Counted from the stretch's first letter, positions 51,201 to 62,027 are shown. The stretch is DNA of 64,000 nucleotides from Draconibacterium sp. (GCA_016705335.1 JADIYN010000001.1:180231-244230); one strand, 5' to 3'. Program-made: numbers and translations. Notes: generated from the sequence alone by a model not told the origin.

Positions 51201-52169
51201 TGTATGTATAGCATGAGAAAGTGAGTCTTCCACCACAGGTGAAAGTTTATATTCCCAGCCCACACCCGGTTTTTGTTTGAAATATCTCATAATGTCATCA
51301 CCTCGTTGAATTCCCCATGGAACTGTCAGTGTTTTATTTGTAAAATCAACATCGATAACATCAGATTCCAGCGTATTTTCGTCAAGGTTATAATTGCCCT
51401 GGTTGCCCACTGTCCAGGGAGCCCATCGCCATGCGCCATCATGAATTGGAATTGGAATCCATTCCGAATCATCAAGTCCAACACCACGGGCACTGTTAAA
51501 ATTCAGATTTCCTTGTTTAACGCTGAATTTTCGGATTAAATAACATGTGCCGGTACCTCTTGTTACACCTGCAATATCATATCCTGAACCAGTGGTCCTG
51601 TCCGGATTTGTTCCGTTTTCGCCGGTGAACATTCCGCCCACCTGGTCAACAACAACAGTATCACCATTTGGAAAGTGCTGTTCAATATAAAAACCATTCA
51701 TCCCCGGTCCCCATTGTTCATTAAAAGGGCCAGATAAACCGGGTGTTACAATGTCAGATCCGTCATCTCTGGGTTCCGGCAGGTAAACATAAAAGTCGGC
51801 AGCTGCCCACATATTATCCTGGGTCAGTTTTTCGGTAAATCCTTCGAGACCCTGTGCAAATTTCTTCGGACTGTATTCTGCGATTGATGCAAACACAAAT
51901 GATTCGCCTGGAGCTAATAATTTATCAACAGGAATTGGATAATCAACCCGGGTAGTTATCCCACCTGACAGTATATCACCACCGCCCCAATGACCAATAT
52001 GAAACTGGTTCAATTGAACCGGTTTATCTCCCATATTGGTTAATTCAAGATAAGAGTAATTGGTATTATCTCCCCGATATTCGGTTATTACCAGATACTT
52101 AATGGTGTCCTGGGCGGTTACTGCACCTCCCCATAGTAAAATAACGAAAAGTAAAAATTTAAGTCTCAT
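48264..52169 (-). CDS. large secreted protein with lamin-tail-like and repeat domains, T9SS-sorted
   Basis: 1301 residues with a signal peptide (about 1-19). Two lamin-tail-like domains are seen: YLVITEYRGDNTNYSYLELT (about 25-44) and PFISEVIINDQWAGNDFLELCNPG (about 570-593). Between them lie cadherin-like sandwich parts. Residues about 845-1224 form four units of about 90-105 residues with a shared pattern: a SxxYxV strand, a GTxVxxFLxNI turn, a GAxxxxVDxDG strand and a VxVTSxDGxxxxYxI end. The last 77 residues are a T9SS sorting domain (IEMYPNPTNDRLNISG, IYMIVISDKNRTVGKY). No enzyme motif is seen. It is expected on the cell surface or in the medium. Not recognised as a named family. Confidence 0.75.
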   Translation of the reverse strand: MRLKFLLFVILLWGGAVTAQDTIKYLVITEYRGDNTNYSYLELTNMGDKPVQLNQFHIGHWGGGDILSGGITTRVDYPIPVDKLLAPGESFVFASIAEYSPKKFAQGLEGFTEKLTQDNMWAAADFYVYLPEPRDDGSDIVTPGLSGPFNEQWGPGMNGFYIEQHFPNGDTVVVDQVGGMFTGENGTNPDRTTGSGYDIAGVTRGTGTCYLIRKFSVKQGNLNFNSARGVGLDDSEWIPIPIHDGAWRWAPWTVGNQGNYNLDENTLESDVIDVDFTNKTLTVPWGIQRGDDIMRYFKQKPGVGWEYKLSPVVEDSLSHAIHTGDQLLVYVCGNDLDLATFNIIVKDPAADAKMVVPVSNEDPIGNWRSEIDNGEWAWPRITQHESGMDTIWGVRGGIPYATRIDSLLERLEKPANAEWEIVFTKGIEKPDLTNGDILKITAQDASVKEYYISVLDYRASNNAYLSSITWPDIPEFYKGLYGWIGDTIPNFGSGIFNYNIQVPMMAEGIPALIAKTDNTNAKVNVGRAKNLSGTIEDQTISFTVTAEDDTTINNYKVVLTKEILPEHIQPFKADPFISEVIINDQWAGNDFLELCNPGNQPLDLSKYMIVGAWSSSPAEAIGATNETNWLMRYEKYIPGYKWQTEGDWFVTPYIAEQDISVNSIVQPGDVFCMGAVAGEWANCIDDYEWPPLTQLDVQFFNTVGGCHTFVNQWHEDVAGDGTPMTKWHSQQIYLFKILNDSIQKGLKPATDPNDFELIDVLGMGDGTTWSVGGVGMDEPFNFIRKPGIFKGNTNFKGSFGTTRENAEWFVTDRPYWQNQGFGWPWDILNVNNDLGKHFFTSPTHYKSTVSSVLYKVSDGYSMNENIKGMKTGETVSNFMDNIIKANPMQTLKVLRGDTELAMDVVLNMGDVLKTMSADSSNTTQYVLEVSDEGLGPNAILTSNMYTIEIQSQPNGTGDEGNAGAGTVTGFEYGTSLKTILANIVIPAGARMDIIDADGAYVPLTQLNFDTAYVNVTVNSNTYLDVKAENGVTEIIYQLLPQSSESDAFITSTVYSVVQKDIIIQYVPRGTNVQSFLGNLVPNAGSSIKLVNKMGQERIDGAVADDDKVIVISSNGDVSTVYYISMLAEKYVPGTTYLAFIQSKIYAIDQVDYIVDGVSGTELITDFYAKITASFGATAVVLDKDGNEKTSGDIDRTDMVKVTSVDGKIEVMYSFGTLTATEKQNAISIEMYPNPTNDRLNISGVERGNRIQVFNSVGAVIRDIQVKSNIEEISLQKASAGIYMIVISDKNRTVGKYKAIKY

Positions 52170-52654
52170 AATTTTAATTTTTATTGGTTAATACTATTGA
52201 TGTTTTATTTTCTGATATTTTTTATTCTGCTTATTAAACGCCGGTAGTTATTGCCACCGGCGTTTTTTACTATGAACTAAAACTTTGGCCTTCGGATAAA
52301 AAGTACAAGGCACAAACAAATTTTCTTACATACTTTAAAAGGTTTATAATCATCCCAGTAAAACAAATTCGTAAATCAACTTTGTGACAACAAAAAGCAC
52401 AATGAGTAATAAAATTATATATGGTATGGATTTATACTTTTCTTTAAATACCATTGATACAACTGATTAAAATTCTTATTAAAAATTACCTGAACCAAAG
52501 GTAAAGAACAGGTAGATGATACATATCTCTGTAATATTTCATTAAGGTGACAGAAATTGTTCGCCCAAATAAAAATTGTTCATTCAGGGGTAATAAAATG
52601 TTCAGATACATTGGGGAATTCTAATTTTTAGATAATTATGAAACGGATGAAAAA
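52170..52654. other. 485-base stretch with a terminator only
   Basis: Between the hybrid regulator and the 1301-residue protein I find only the hairpin at 52237-52264. The rest is AT-rich, with no gene, no clear TAnnTTTG box and no repeat that I can support. Confidence 0.5.
52237..52264. terminator. strong bidirectional hairpin
   Basis: AACGCCGGT pairs with ACCGGCGTT (9 bp) around a 10-base loop, with a T run on the plus side and TTTAATAA on the minus side. It would stop minus-strand transcription running on from the hybrid regulator gene. Confidence 0.7.
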
Positions 52655-55600
52655 TTACTTCATGAGTTCTGATGGTGCATAACCAAATGATTCTTTAAAA
52701 CATTTACTAAAATACTTCGGATTTGTGAAGCCAACCATGTAGGCTACTTCTGCCACACGAAGTCCTTTTTTCTCAGATAAAATCTGGTATGCTCTTTTCA
52801 TGCGCATATTCAGTAAAAGTTCCTGCCCTGACTGACCCGTTAAACTTGTGATTTTTCTGTAAAATTTGGCATGGCTCATTGCCATTAATGATTCAAGGGA
52901 GTTGATTGAAAAGTCGGAATCAGGAATTCCTTCATCAAGAGCTTTCATTAAGGCTGTTAAAAATTTTTCATCAACCGATGTTACTGTTACTGCCGAAGGT
53001 TCCAAAACGTTGCTTTTCTGAAAAGAACACGCAGTTTTTCCCTCGAATCCAGCAGGTTTTTTATGCGAATTGAAAGATACTCCATTTCGAATGGTTTGGG
53101 TATATAATCGTCGGCTCCGGTTTCAATTCCCGCATACCTTGTTTCCGTGTCAACTTTTGCCGTTAAAAGTATAAATGGAATATGACTTGTTTCAATGTTT
53201 GATTTTATTTTGCTGCACATTTCAATTCCATCCATATTGGGCATCATTACGTCACAGATTATCAGGTCGGGTATTTGGTCCGAAGCTTTTTTCAATCCTT
53301 CCAAACCGTCGCCGGCTTCAATAATATTATATTCTTTTTTAAGTTCGCTTTTTATAAAACTTCGCATATCAAAATTGTCTTCCACAATTAATATAGTTTT
53401 TAAGCTATCTCTCACCTGTATCGAATCCTGAGTTGTAACCGGTTCAGCATCAATATACATATCTTCGGTGCTGCTGGTAATTATTTTTTCGTTTTCGCCT
53501 GAAATTTCAATATCGGGTATAAAAAAACGAATTGTGGTTCCTTCATCCTCTTTACTTTCCGCTTCAATAAATCCTTTATGTGCATCAATCAGTTCTTTGG
53601 TATGAGATAAGCCAATTCCATAGCCTTTTCCTCTTTGTTCCTGTCCCTGGTAAAATCGTTCGAAGATCTTTTCATTTTGATCCTTTGACATTCCTTTTCC
53701 TGTGTCACGAATTTCAACTTTTATGAATGAGGCTGTCTGTTCTTTTTTTAATATTTCGTAACCATCTTTGTTAACTCTTTCAATATTTATATCAATTTTT
53801 CCCTTGTCAGTAAATTTGATGGCATTCGAAATAATATTGAAAAAAACCTTTGAAATCATTGCCCGGTCAAAACAAGCTGATAGTCTTTCAGGATTGCTGT
53901 ACACATTTAATGTAAGTCCTTTTTGTTTTACAGCATAACTAAAATGGGCGACTTCTTCCTTTGTGAACAGTATTAAATCTTCCTTATTCAGTTTTGCCGT
54001 TAAATTTCCGGTTTCTGCTTTTCTAACATCAAGAAGCTGTTCAATTAAATAATTCAGTCTTTTTACATTTCGTTTTATTAATTGCAGTTTTTCCTTAATA
54101 TCATGACCCAGTCTTTTATTTTGAAGTAAAACATCCAGCGGTTCTTTGATGAGGGTAAGCGGAGTTCTCAGGTCGTGTGAAATATTGATAAAAAATTTGG
54201 TTCGCAACACATCCAGTTCGTGCAGTTTTTCGTTGTGGCTTTTTTCAAGCAGTAATTTCTTTTTGGTTGTATAACGTATTATGGTATAATGTGAAAAGTA
54301 GATGAAAATGAGTACAATGACCAGAAAATAAATAACATAAGCAAACCAGGTGTAAATAAACGGGGTTTGAATATGAATAAAAATTTCCCTGTTTGTATTT
54401 TCCCAGATTCCGTCTGAGTTTGTTGCTTTTACCTTGAATATATATTTTCCGTGTCGTAAATTGGTGTAATTCGCTGTTCTGTTTTTAGCATCTGTAAATT
54501 GCCATTCATTGTCGAAACCCTGGAGCATGTATGCATATCGAATTTTTTCCGCATTTGGGTAAATCATTGCCGAAAATTCAAAACCGATGTTTTTTTGCTT
54601 TGGAAGCAGTACTATCGTATCGGTTAAAGTTATGCTGGTATTTAGCAATGTCTTTCTTCCGATTTTTTCAAGAGTGCTAATTTTTTTGTTAAACAAATAA
54701 AAACCAGTAATTGTAGTTTTTGGTTGTAACGAACTCACTGTTAACTGCTCAGGGAAAAATGTGGTTATTCCGTTTATTCCTCCCGTAATGATTTCTCCAT
54801 CGGGCTTTTTAAATACTGTATGTTCCGAGAATTCATTACTTTGAAGGCCGTCAAAAGAAGAATAGTTTACAAATCTTTCTTCACCGGGAATGTACTGCGA
54901 TAATCCTCCGTTTGTCCCAATCCAGAGATTCTGATTATCATCTTCAACAATCAGCTGAATCATGTTATTGGGTAATCCATCTTCTTTTGTGTATGTTTTA
55001 AACAGCAAATTCCCGTTGGTGGAGTCCACCACCATTTTGTTTAAACCTTCGTAAGTACCAATCCAAATATTCTGAGCTTTATCTTTAATAACTGATCGTA
55101 CATAATTATTACTCAATGAATTTACTTCGTTTTTTTTCTGATAAACCACAATCTTTGTTGGGTAATGCTCACTGTCGAGTGAAATAACATTTAAGCCTCC
55201 TCCTTCTGTTCCCACATAAAGCGTATTGTAACTTTTATCATAAAAAAGTACACGGCAGTTATTTGTCGAAATGCGAGGCGAAGTATTACTTGTATAAATT
55301 TTTTCGGTTACAATTTTATCGTCAGTAATTTTAATTCTGGTTAATCCATTCAGAGCAGCAACCCAGTAAATATCGGGTTTACTTTTTTCAATATAAAAAA
55401 CCGGATCACTTTCGTAACTGCTTAAAATTTGTAATTTATTATTTACCAGTTCAACAAGATAAAGGCCCGAACTGCTGCAAATAAACTTTTTGTTTTCGGT
55501 GTAGTTTGAAATATAAAAAACAGAATGCGTTTGGAAACCTAATTTTCGAAATTTGTCATTTTCCCTGTCGTAAAGGAAAAGTCCGTTGCCATGTGTGCCC

Positions 55601-56775
55601 GTCCAAATACGGTTTTGATTGTCAACATAAACTGCACGAACGAAATTCGAATTTGACAAATCTTCGTTTGGATCCCGAAATTTGTAATGTGTAAACTTTT
55701 TTTGTTCCGGATTAAAAATATTTACTCCAGCTCCAATAGTCCCAACCCACAACAAATTATCGTTGGAAACATACAGCGAATAAATTAGATTGGAATTTAA
55801 ACTGGTTGAATTAAATGGTTCATTTTGAATGGTCTCGAAATAAATCTCTTTTTTGTTTAGCTCGTCTGATTTTATAAAATTCAATCCCCGGTCTAATGTG
55901 CCAATCCATAAATTTCCTTTTTTATCGAGGGTTAGTGAAGAACATTTATTGGAAGAAGGACCGTTAAATGCGCCAAAAGCGTTAAAATGATCCGTAATCC
56001 TTGTTTGTGGATTGTATCTGAAAAGTCCGTCAAGTGAAGTGGCAATCCATAAATTACCTGTTGAATCTTCAGTAGCAACTGTTTGGTTGGTATTGATGGA
56101 GAAATCTTCAATGATTACAGGATCTTTTGTATTTTGTTGAAAAATGATTCTGGAAATGTTGTCGGACGTTATTATCCAGATTCCTCCGAGTTTACATTTT
56201 TCAATGGTCCTTATTAATTTATCCGCGTTTTGTTTCTGACTGAAATATTTAATTTCATCAAAATCTGTTTCGATTGCTTTTGTGCCTGTGTTTTGAATTT
56301 TTGTTCTCCATAACCCATTATCGGTTCCTGCCAGTAAATGATCATCCTGAATGCTTAAACTCCAAACTGCAATTTTTCTTCCATCAGAATTAATGTTTAC
56401 CGGGTAAATAAGTTCTGATTCAGGATCATACAGATTCAACCCGTCATCGGTACCAATCCAGATTCGCCCTGTTTTATCTTCAACCAGACTTCTGACTGTA
56501 TTGTTGCTTAATGAATGTGGATTATTTTTATTTGTATTGAATATTTCAATATTGTATCCATCGTATCTATTCAGTCCATCCACGGTGCCAAACCATACAA
56601 ATCCACGACTGTCTTTCAAAAATGAATAAACCTCGCTTTGTGAAATACCATCGGCAGAAGTTAAATGTTTAAAGCGCCTGGGTTGAGAATTACCCATGAA
56701 ACAGATGAGAAGTAACACAGAAACTAAAACATTTTTTAACGTCATCTGATTGCTCAGGTTTATTTGATTATTCAT
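52655..56775 (-). CDS. hybrid two-component system regulator (HTCS, frameshift near C-terminus)
   Basis: About 1373 residues after restoring one base near 53005. Signal segment (about 12-30), then regulator-propeller repeats (SQSEVYSFLKDSRGFVWFGT, VRSLVEDKTGRIWIGT and similar, about 35-710), the Y_Y_Y domain near 730-800, one membrane segment, HisKA (NISHDLRTPLTLIKEP, about 880), HATPase (NIISNAIKFT, GYGIGLSHTKELID), REC (VEDNFDMRSFIK, LIICDVMMPNMDG) and an AraC-type HTH (TSLTGQSGQELLLNMRMKRA, VGFTNPKYFSKCFKE). HTCS proteins sense glycan breakdown products in the periplasm and switch on nearby carbohydrate genes. The HTH is needed for that and lies after the frame break. Adjacent to the DUF4832 pair, which it probably controls. 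Confidence 0.9.
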
Positions 56776-57023
56776 TCTACTAAAAGTAATGCAAAACAGG
56801 CAATTGTTGTAAATTACGTTTCACTGAATTAGATTTAACACATTAAAATGATGTAAGATTACAAAATTGCAGATATAAAATTATTTGCTTGTGTGTTTAA
56901 AAAACCGGGAAAATTAGCTTCATAACGATTTTTAATCCCAAAAAGAACAATTATTTATCCTTTGTAACGATAGTTACTGCCTGTTTGAAATAATTTGGAT
57001 TAATAAAATTTGCCAAAAGAAAA

Positions 57024-57031
57024 TAAATTTG
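57024..57031 (+). promoter_or_regulatory. -7-like box TAAATTTG
   Basis: TAAATTTG matches TAnnTTTG, 39 bases before the first DUF4832 gene. The best TTTG upstream (56994-56997) is 26 bases away. The rest of 56776-57023 shows no feature. Confidence 0.3.
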
Positions 57032-57070
57032 AATGGAAATCAATCCAAACTGGATTTCCGAAATAATTAA

Positions 57071-59686
57071 ATGAATAAAATGGTCAAACCAATTTTGTTT
57101 TTTGTTTTAGTAATTCAAGTTATTATGGTTTTTGCCCAGGAAGAAACCGGAATAACGGTTAACCCAAAACCTTATGACAAAGCATTGAAAAACCCGATGA
57201 AGGGTTTCACCACTACAAATGTCGGTGATCACCCGTGGGCTACTCTTACGCATACATACATTCGATGGAACGAGCTTGAAAATGATGAATCCGACGGAAT
57301 TGAAAAAATTATTCAGGTAAGTAATGAAAAATGGAAAAATGCAGCTGCCAAAAACATGAAAGTTATTCCGCGGGTTTACCTGCACTGGGACGCAGAGAAT
57401 GAAAAGTACTGGCCGGCTGATATGCAGACAGGTGATTATACAAGCGAACAATTTCAGGCCAGGGTACTTCGCTTAATAAAAAGGCTTGGTGCCTGCTGGG
57501 ACAATGACCCGCGCGTTGCCTTTGTTGAAATGGGGATAATTGGGAAATGGGGCGAACATCATTCTCCATCTCCAACAGTTAAAATGCAAAAATTGTTAGG
57601 AGATGCTTTTGAAAAAGCCTTTAAGAATAAAAAAGTATCAGTCAGGCAAAACTGGGCGCATTTTACGGATCAGCCTTTTGGTGAATATTGGGATTCGTGG
57701 GCACATTTCGACCAAATGTGGGATAATGGCAACAGCATTAAACAGTTGAATGAAAATACCAGTCGTTACAAAGAAAATTACATTGGCGGCGAAGTAGCTT
57801 ACAACTGGGGGAATTATGAAATTCAGCCAGGCGCTTCTCCAACACAAAGTGTCGCTATTCAAAAACATCGCGAATTTGTTATCAATTCAATTCGCTGGCT
57901 TCATTGCACACAATTGCGATGGATAAGTGATTACGATAAATTTAATGCCGCTGCAATTGCAGGTGCCGAAGAAATTCAAAAGGCATTTGGATACAGATAT
58001 GAACTGAATGAAGTAAAAATATTATTAAATGATTCATTAAAAATTGCTTTCGATGTTACCAATACAGGTTCGGCGCCGTTTTATTACAACTGGCCGGTTG
58101 AAGTTGCATTGCTTGATTCCGTAACACATGAGCCGGTTTGGAAAGCAACAATGGACAGTGTTGATATAAGGAATTGGTTGCCCGGTGAAAACTGGACAGA
58201 TCCGGAATGGAAATATGTTGGATCATGGCAGCAATACCAACCTGATGAATACTGGAATCCTTCGAAACAGAGCGAATGGGAAACTCCGCCAGCTATAAAC
58301 AAGGTGGAAGATAAATTTAAGATTGACCTGCCCCATGGAACATATATCCTTTCTCTTGCAATTCTTGATCCTGCAGGTGATTTACCAGGTATTAAATTTG
58401 CCACCGGCAATTATTTAAAAGGAGGCCGTCATCCATTGGGTTTAGTTTATGTCGGTGAAAATAAATGTGATACACTTCCTTCCTATTTTCATTTTGATGA
58501 CCCCAATGCAGACAACTCTTTACATTATGATGTTGATTTTGAGATTGTTTATAAAGAAGATTCAATAGAGATAATTCCGGAGCAGACTCCTTTCAATGGA
58601 AAAGCATGGCAATTCCCGTCAGATTCTGTTTCTGCCTGGCAGTATGATTTTATGAAAAACCAGTCGGGTGAGAAATTTTTTTCGCTGGATTCAGCAAATA
58701 CAATCGGACTTTACGGATGTAATGACACAACGGGGTCTAATATCCGTGAATACAAAGATTCCGTTCAATATGAAGACGCCGCCCAATTTAAGTGGAACGA
58801 AACAGCCGGGACATTTCAAAAAAACGGTCAGTGGCTTGAATATACTGCTGATTTTGAACTCAACTTACCTTATCAGTTGCTATTAAGGGCACGAAATAAT
58901 ATGGATGCTCTGTTCAAATTAACTATTCTAAGCAGCAGTCGTGATACTGCATTTTTCAATGATTTCAGCCTTAATAATGATTTTAAAAACCTGGGTTGTG
59001 GAAACGAACAAACCGACTGGTTTATATCGAATATTCAAATTGAAGGACTTTGGGGAGATTATATTATTAGGTTTGATTGGTATGATAATCCGGGAGAACC
59101 CGGAATTTTTGGTGGTTTTTCTTTTGCCTTATCAGAGTTGGATTTAACCCCGCCAAATTGGTATTATGTTGGGTTGGGAACTTTTTCACCGGGTACCAAC
59201 ATTGTGGTAATGACTACCGAAGATGCAACTGTTTATTTGGTGCCTGACGGAACATCTCCTGATATCACATCTATTAAATCAACAGCGGTTTCTTTCAGCA
59301 CAGCAGCAGCTTATAAACAGGCTAATCTTGTCACAACCGGAGTGAAGGAGGGTGATTATATAGTTTATGCAATTGACAGTTCAAATAACATTTCGGAAGC
59401 AAGCAAAGTAATTGTTTTGCAATATCCGGTAAAAGCTGTACAACTGTTTAATGATTCAGAGATTAATGTAACGTATAACCAGGTTTCGCAATTTATTAAT
59501 GTAAAAAGCGCCAAAAATATAAGTCAAATTGTTGTGTACAATATTTTGGGCAAAAAAGTTGGAAGTAAAATAGGCAACGGAAACAACTCCGAGTTTCAAG
59601 CCGGCGGTTTAATTTCCGGTGTGTATCTGGTTCATGTTTTCATTGAAAATGAGAATGTGACTGTTAAAAAAATCGTTGTCAATTAA
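57071..59686 (+). CDS. DUF4832-type putative glycoside hydrolase with CBM-like and T9SS domains
   Basis: 871 residues with a signal peptide (about 1-22). The N-terminal barrel-like domain (about 30-310) has NPMKGFTTTNVGDHPWATLT, YIRWNELENDESDG, PRVYLHWD, WDNDPRVAFVEMGIIGKWGEHH with conserved acidic and His residues, and FGEYWDSWAHFDQMW. DUF4832 covers about 320-470 (VTNTGSAPFYYNWPVEVALL). A CBM6-like module (QYEDAAQFKWNETAG, about 555-680) and a C-terminal T9SS domain (VVYNILGKKVGSK, VTVKKIVVN) follow. I infer a polysaccharide-active enzyme but no activity can be read. The second paralogue starts 59 bases downstream. Confidence 0.75.
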   Translation: MNKMVKPILFFVLVIQVIMVFAQEETGITVNPKPYDKALKNPMKGFTTTNVGDHPWATLTHTYIRWNELENDESDGIEKIIQVSNEKWKNAAAKNMKVIPRVYLHWDAENEKYWPADMQTGDYTSEQFQARVLRLIKRLGACWDNDPRVAFVEMGIIGKWGEHHSPSPTVKMQKLLGDAFEKAFKNKKVSVRQNWAHFTDQPFGEYWDSWAHFDQMWDNGNSIKQLNENTSRYKENYIGGEVAYNWGNYEIQPGASPTQSVAIQKHREFVINSIRWLHCTQLRWISDYDKFNAAAIAGAEEIQKAFGYRYELNEVKILLNDSLKIAFDVTNTGSAPFYYNWPVEVALLDSVTHEPVWKATMDSVDIRNWLPGENWTDPEWKYVGSWQQYQPDEYWNPSKQSEWETPPAINKVEDKFKIDLPHGTYILSLAILDPAGDLPGIKFATGNYLKGGRHPLGLVYVGENKCDTLPSYFHFDDPNADNSLHYDVDFEIVYKEDSIEIIPEQTPFNGKAWQFPSDSVSAWQYDFMKNQSGEKFFSLDSANTIGLYGCNDTTGSNIREYKDSVQYEDAAQFKWNETAGTFQKNGQWLEYTADFELNLPYQLLLRARNNMDALFKLTILSSSRDTAFFNDFSLNNDFKNLGCGNEQTDWFISNIQIEGLWGDYIIRFDWYDNPGEPGIFGGFSFALSELDLTPPNWYYVGLGTFSPGTNIVVMTTEDATVYLVPDGTSPDITSIKSTAVSFSTAAAYKQANLVTTGVKEGDYIVYAIDSSNNISEASKVIVLQYPVKAVQLFNDSEINVTYNQVSQFINVKSAKNISQIVVYNILGKKVGSKIGNGNNSEFQAGGLISGVYLVHVFIENENVTVKKIVVN

Positions 59687-59745
59687 AGTAAAAATTGGAT
59701 TTAAAAAGATGATTTAAACAGAAATAAAACCTAAATCAAAATATC

Positions 59746-61198
59746 ATGAATAAACTAAAAGTATTCTCATTAATTATTTTCTGCTTTTTACTTCTTTCCG
59801 GCACTGGTAAAATGGGAAATGTCACAGTTGTAAAACCTTTAAAATATGACCACGCACTTCGCAATCCGCTAAAAGGATTTACTACACGCGGAATTTACGA
59901 CCATCCCTGGGCAGCTACTGCACAAACTTATATTCAATGGAATGAAATTGAAAACAATGAATCTGACGGTATCGAAAAAATTAAAAAAGTGTGTGATGAA
60001 AAATGGAAGGGAGTTGAAAATAAGAATGTAAAAGTTATTCCCAGAGTTTATTTGCATTGGAGTGGAGATAGAAAATACTGGCCTGCTGATATGCAAAATG
60101 ACGATTATACAAGTGCACAGTTTCAGGAGAGAGTACTTCGTTTAATAAAAAGACTTGGCGAATGTTGGGATAATGATCCGCGGGTTGCATTCGTCGAAAT
60201 GGGAATCTTTGGAAAATGGGGAGAGCATCATTCTCCTTCAGCAACAAAAGAGATGCAAAAACTTGTTGGCGATGCATTTGCTGATGCATTCAGAAACAAA
60301 AAAGTCTCCGTTAGGCACAATTGGGAAGAATTTCAGGAACATTCTTTTGGCGAATACTGGGATTCGTGGGCACATTACGACCAAATGTGGCCGCATGGAG
60401 AAAGCATCAAAAAAATAAATGAAAGTGGACGTTATATAGTGAATTATGTTGGAGGCGAAGTAGCTTACGACTGGGGAAATGGCGGTATTCAACCCGGACC
60501 ATCGCCAACTGCAAGTGTAGCTGAAGAAAAACACCGCAATTTTGTAATCAATTCAATACGGTGGCTCCATTGCACACAACTCAGGTGGATTGAAAATTAT
60601 GACCAAAACAATGTTGAAGCAGTTAAAGGTGCTGAAGATATTCAAAAAGCTTTTGGCTACCGGTTTGAACTGGATGAAGTACGATTTTCATTAAATGATT
60701 CATTAAACGTAGAATTTGATGTTACAAATACCGGCTCAGCCCCGTTTTATTACACCTGGCCTGTTGAAGTGGCATTACTTGATACAAAAAACCATAATCC
60801 AGTTTGGAAAGCAACCTTTAATAAAGCTGATTTAAGAAAATGGTTGCCGGGTGAAGGTTGGTCAGATCCGGCTTGGACTGCGGTTGGAGGATGGTCGGAA
60901 TATTTGCCCGATGAGAATTGGAATGCAAGCAGAAAGTATGAATGGAAAAAACCACCGCAAAAGAACACTGTTAAAGGAAATTTTAAGGTTGATGCTCCTG
61001 ATGGAACTTATATCCTTTCGATTGCAATACTTGATCCTGCAGGAAACATACCTGGTCTGCGATTTGCAACTGCCAATTATTTAAACGGGGGCCGCATCCT
61101 GTTGGAATGGTAGATTTGGAAAAAAATATGCTTTCTTACCTACAAATTTTTCTTTTGATGATCCGGCACAAGATAAAAGTTTGCATTACGTTAAATAG
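59746..61198 (+). CDS. DUF4832-type paralogue without CBM or T9SS tail (two frameshifts)
   Basis: 484 residues after restoring two lost bases near 61090 and 61135; the uncorrected frame stops at 61113 as GGRILLEW, while the true text is GGRHPVGMVDLEKN. It is closely similar along its whole length to the first 480 residues of the gene upstream (NPLKGFTTRGIYDHPWAATA, WDNDPRVAFVEMGIFGKWGEHH, FGEYWDSWAHYDQMW, DVTNTGSAPFYYTWPVEVALL). A signal peptide is present (about 1-22) but no secretion tail, so it should stay in the periplasm. The pair looks like a tandem duplication in which one copy kept the carbohydrate-binding and T9SS modules. Confidence 0.78.
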
Positions 61199-61260
61199 TT
61201 TGCTGGCCATTCATAATAATTTTCAGATTTAGTTTAAAGTGAATGAAAAACGGGTTGGCA

Positions 61261-61290
61261 AAAACCGGGCATCGAAAATGTCCGGTTTTT
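61261..61290 (+). terminator. intrinsic terminator
   Basis: AAAACCGG(G)CAT pairs with ATG(T)CCGGTTTT around a short loop, followed by T residues. It lies 62 bases after the corrected stop of the second DUF4832 gene. Beyond it, 61291-61374 holds only short TTAGTCCC direct repeats. Confidence 0.75.
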
Positions 61291-61374
61291 ATTCAAAAAA
61301 AGGGGACTCGAAGCCGATTTAGTCCCTGATTTAGTCCCGTCTCTCTGTAAAGTACTGATAATTAATGTTGAATG

Positions 61375-61446
61375 TAGTCCCACCGGGAATCGAACCCAGA
61401 TCTACGGTTTAGGAAACCGCTATTCTATCCGTTGAACTATGAGACC
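61375..61446 (-). tRNA. tRNA-Arg (anticodon CCT)
   Basis: The minus strand folds as a cloverleaf of 72 bases. The acceptor stem GGTCTCA pairs with TGGGACT, and the T arm is CTGGG-TTCGATT-CCCGG. The anticodon arm is GCGGT-TTCCTAA-ACCGT, so the anticodon is CCT, reading AGG. The discriminator base is A and CCA is not encoded. No other tRNA was seen. Confidence 0.92.
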
Positions 61447-61628
61447 ATTTTCCTTTTAAAGGTCTGCAAAAATAAAAAATACAATCAGTTATTCAAAATA
61501 CATTGAATAATAAGCACTGCGAAGTACATTTTAGTGTTTTTTGACTTGAATAAATAATTCTAAACTGCGGTTGTTTAGATATTCTCTCAAAAGCAAACAG
61601 CCAATTTTCTGATCCATTTTCCTTGTTT

Positions 61629-62027
61629 TTAGCCGGGCGCCAGCACTGAAAACGGGTAGAAAGGCAAGTTCCTCAGAATCCAGAAAGCAATTACAAATCC
61701 AAAAATAATCCAGGGTGTGCTTTTGAAGTAGAATATATTGGGAAGTTTCCAGCTAAAGAATTGGTTTAAAATGGGGTGCAGATAGTGGTAAATAATCAAC
61801 AAAAATGCCGGAATAAAAAGGAAATTGTAACTCACAACGCCAGCAATATCCAAATACAGCAAACTGTGAATAGCACGCTGTGAACCACATCCCGGGCAGT
61901 AATATCCGGTAATGGAATTAAAAATACAACGTGGAAAAATATTGTGCCTGGCGGGGTCTAAAATAAAAAAAAGGACTGCCAACCCAATAAATGCGATAAG
62001 CAGCCCAATGTTTAATATTTTCTTCAT
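61629..62027 (-). CDS. DUF2752 membrane protein
   Basis: 132 residues. Three hydrophobic segments, about 5-22, 64-82 and 103-120. Family signature: DPARHNIFPRCIFNSITGYYCPGCGSQRAIHSLLYLDI (about 24-61), with the CPGCGSQRA core and the paired basic residues of DUF2752. Function of the family is unknown. It lies 3 bases downstream of the CD225-type gene, so both are on one transcript, a pairing often seen in Bacteroidota. Confidence 0.85.
   Translation of the reverse strand: MKKILNIGLLIAFIGLAVLFFILDPARHNIFPRCIFNSITGYYCPGCGSQRAIHSLLYLDIAGVVSYNFLFIPAFLLIIYHYLHPILNQFFSWKLPNIFYFKSTPWIIFGFVIAFWILRNLPFYPFSVLAPG

Noticed and set aside
61300..61345. TTAGTCCC direct repeats near the tRNA as an attachment site
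   Set aside because: Short, no integrase nearby and no duplicated tRNA end, so an att site is not supported.
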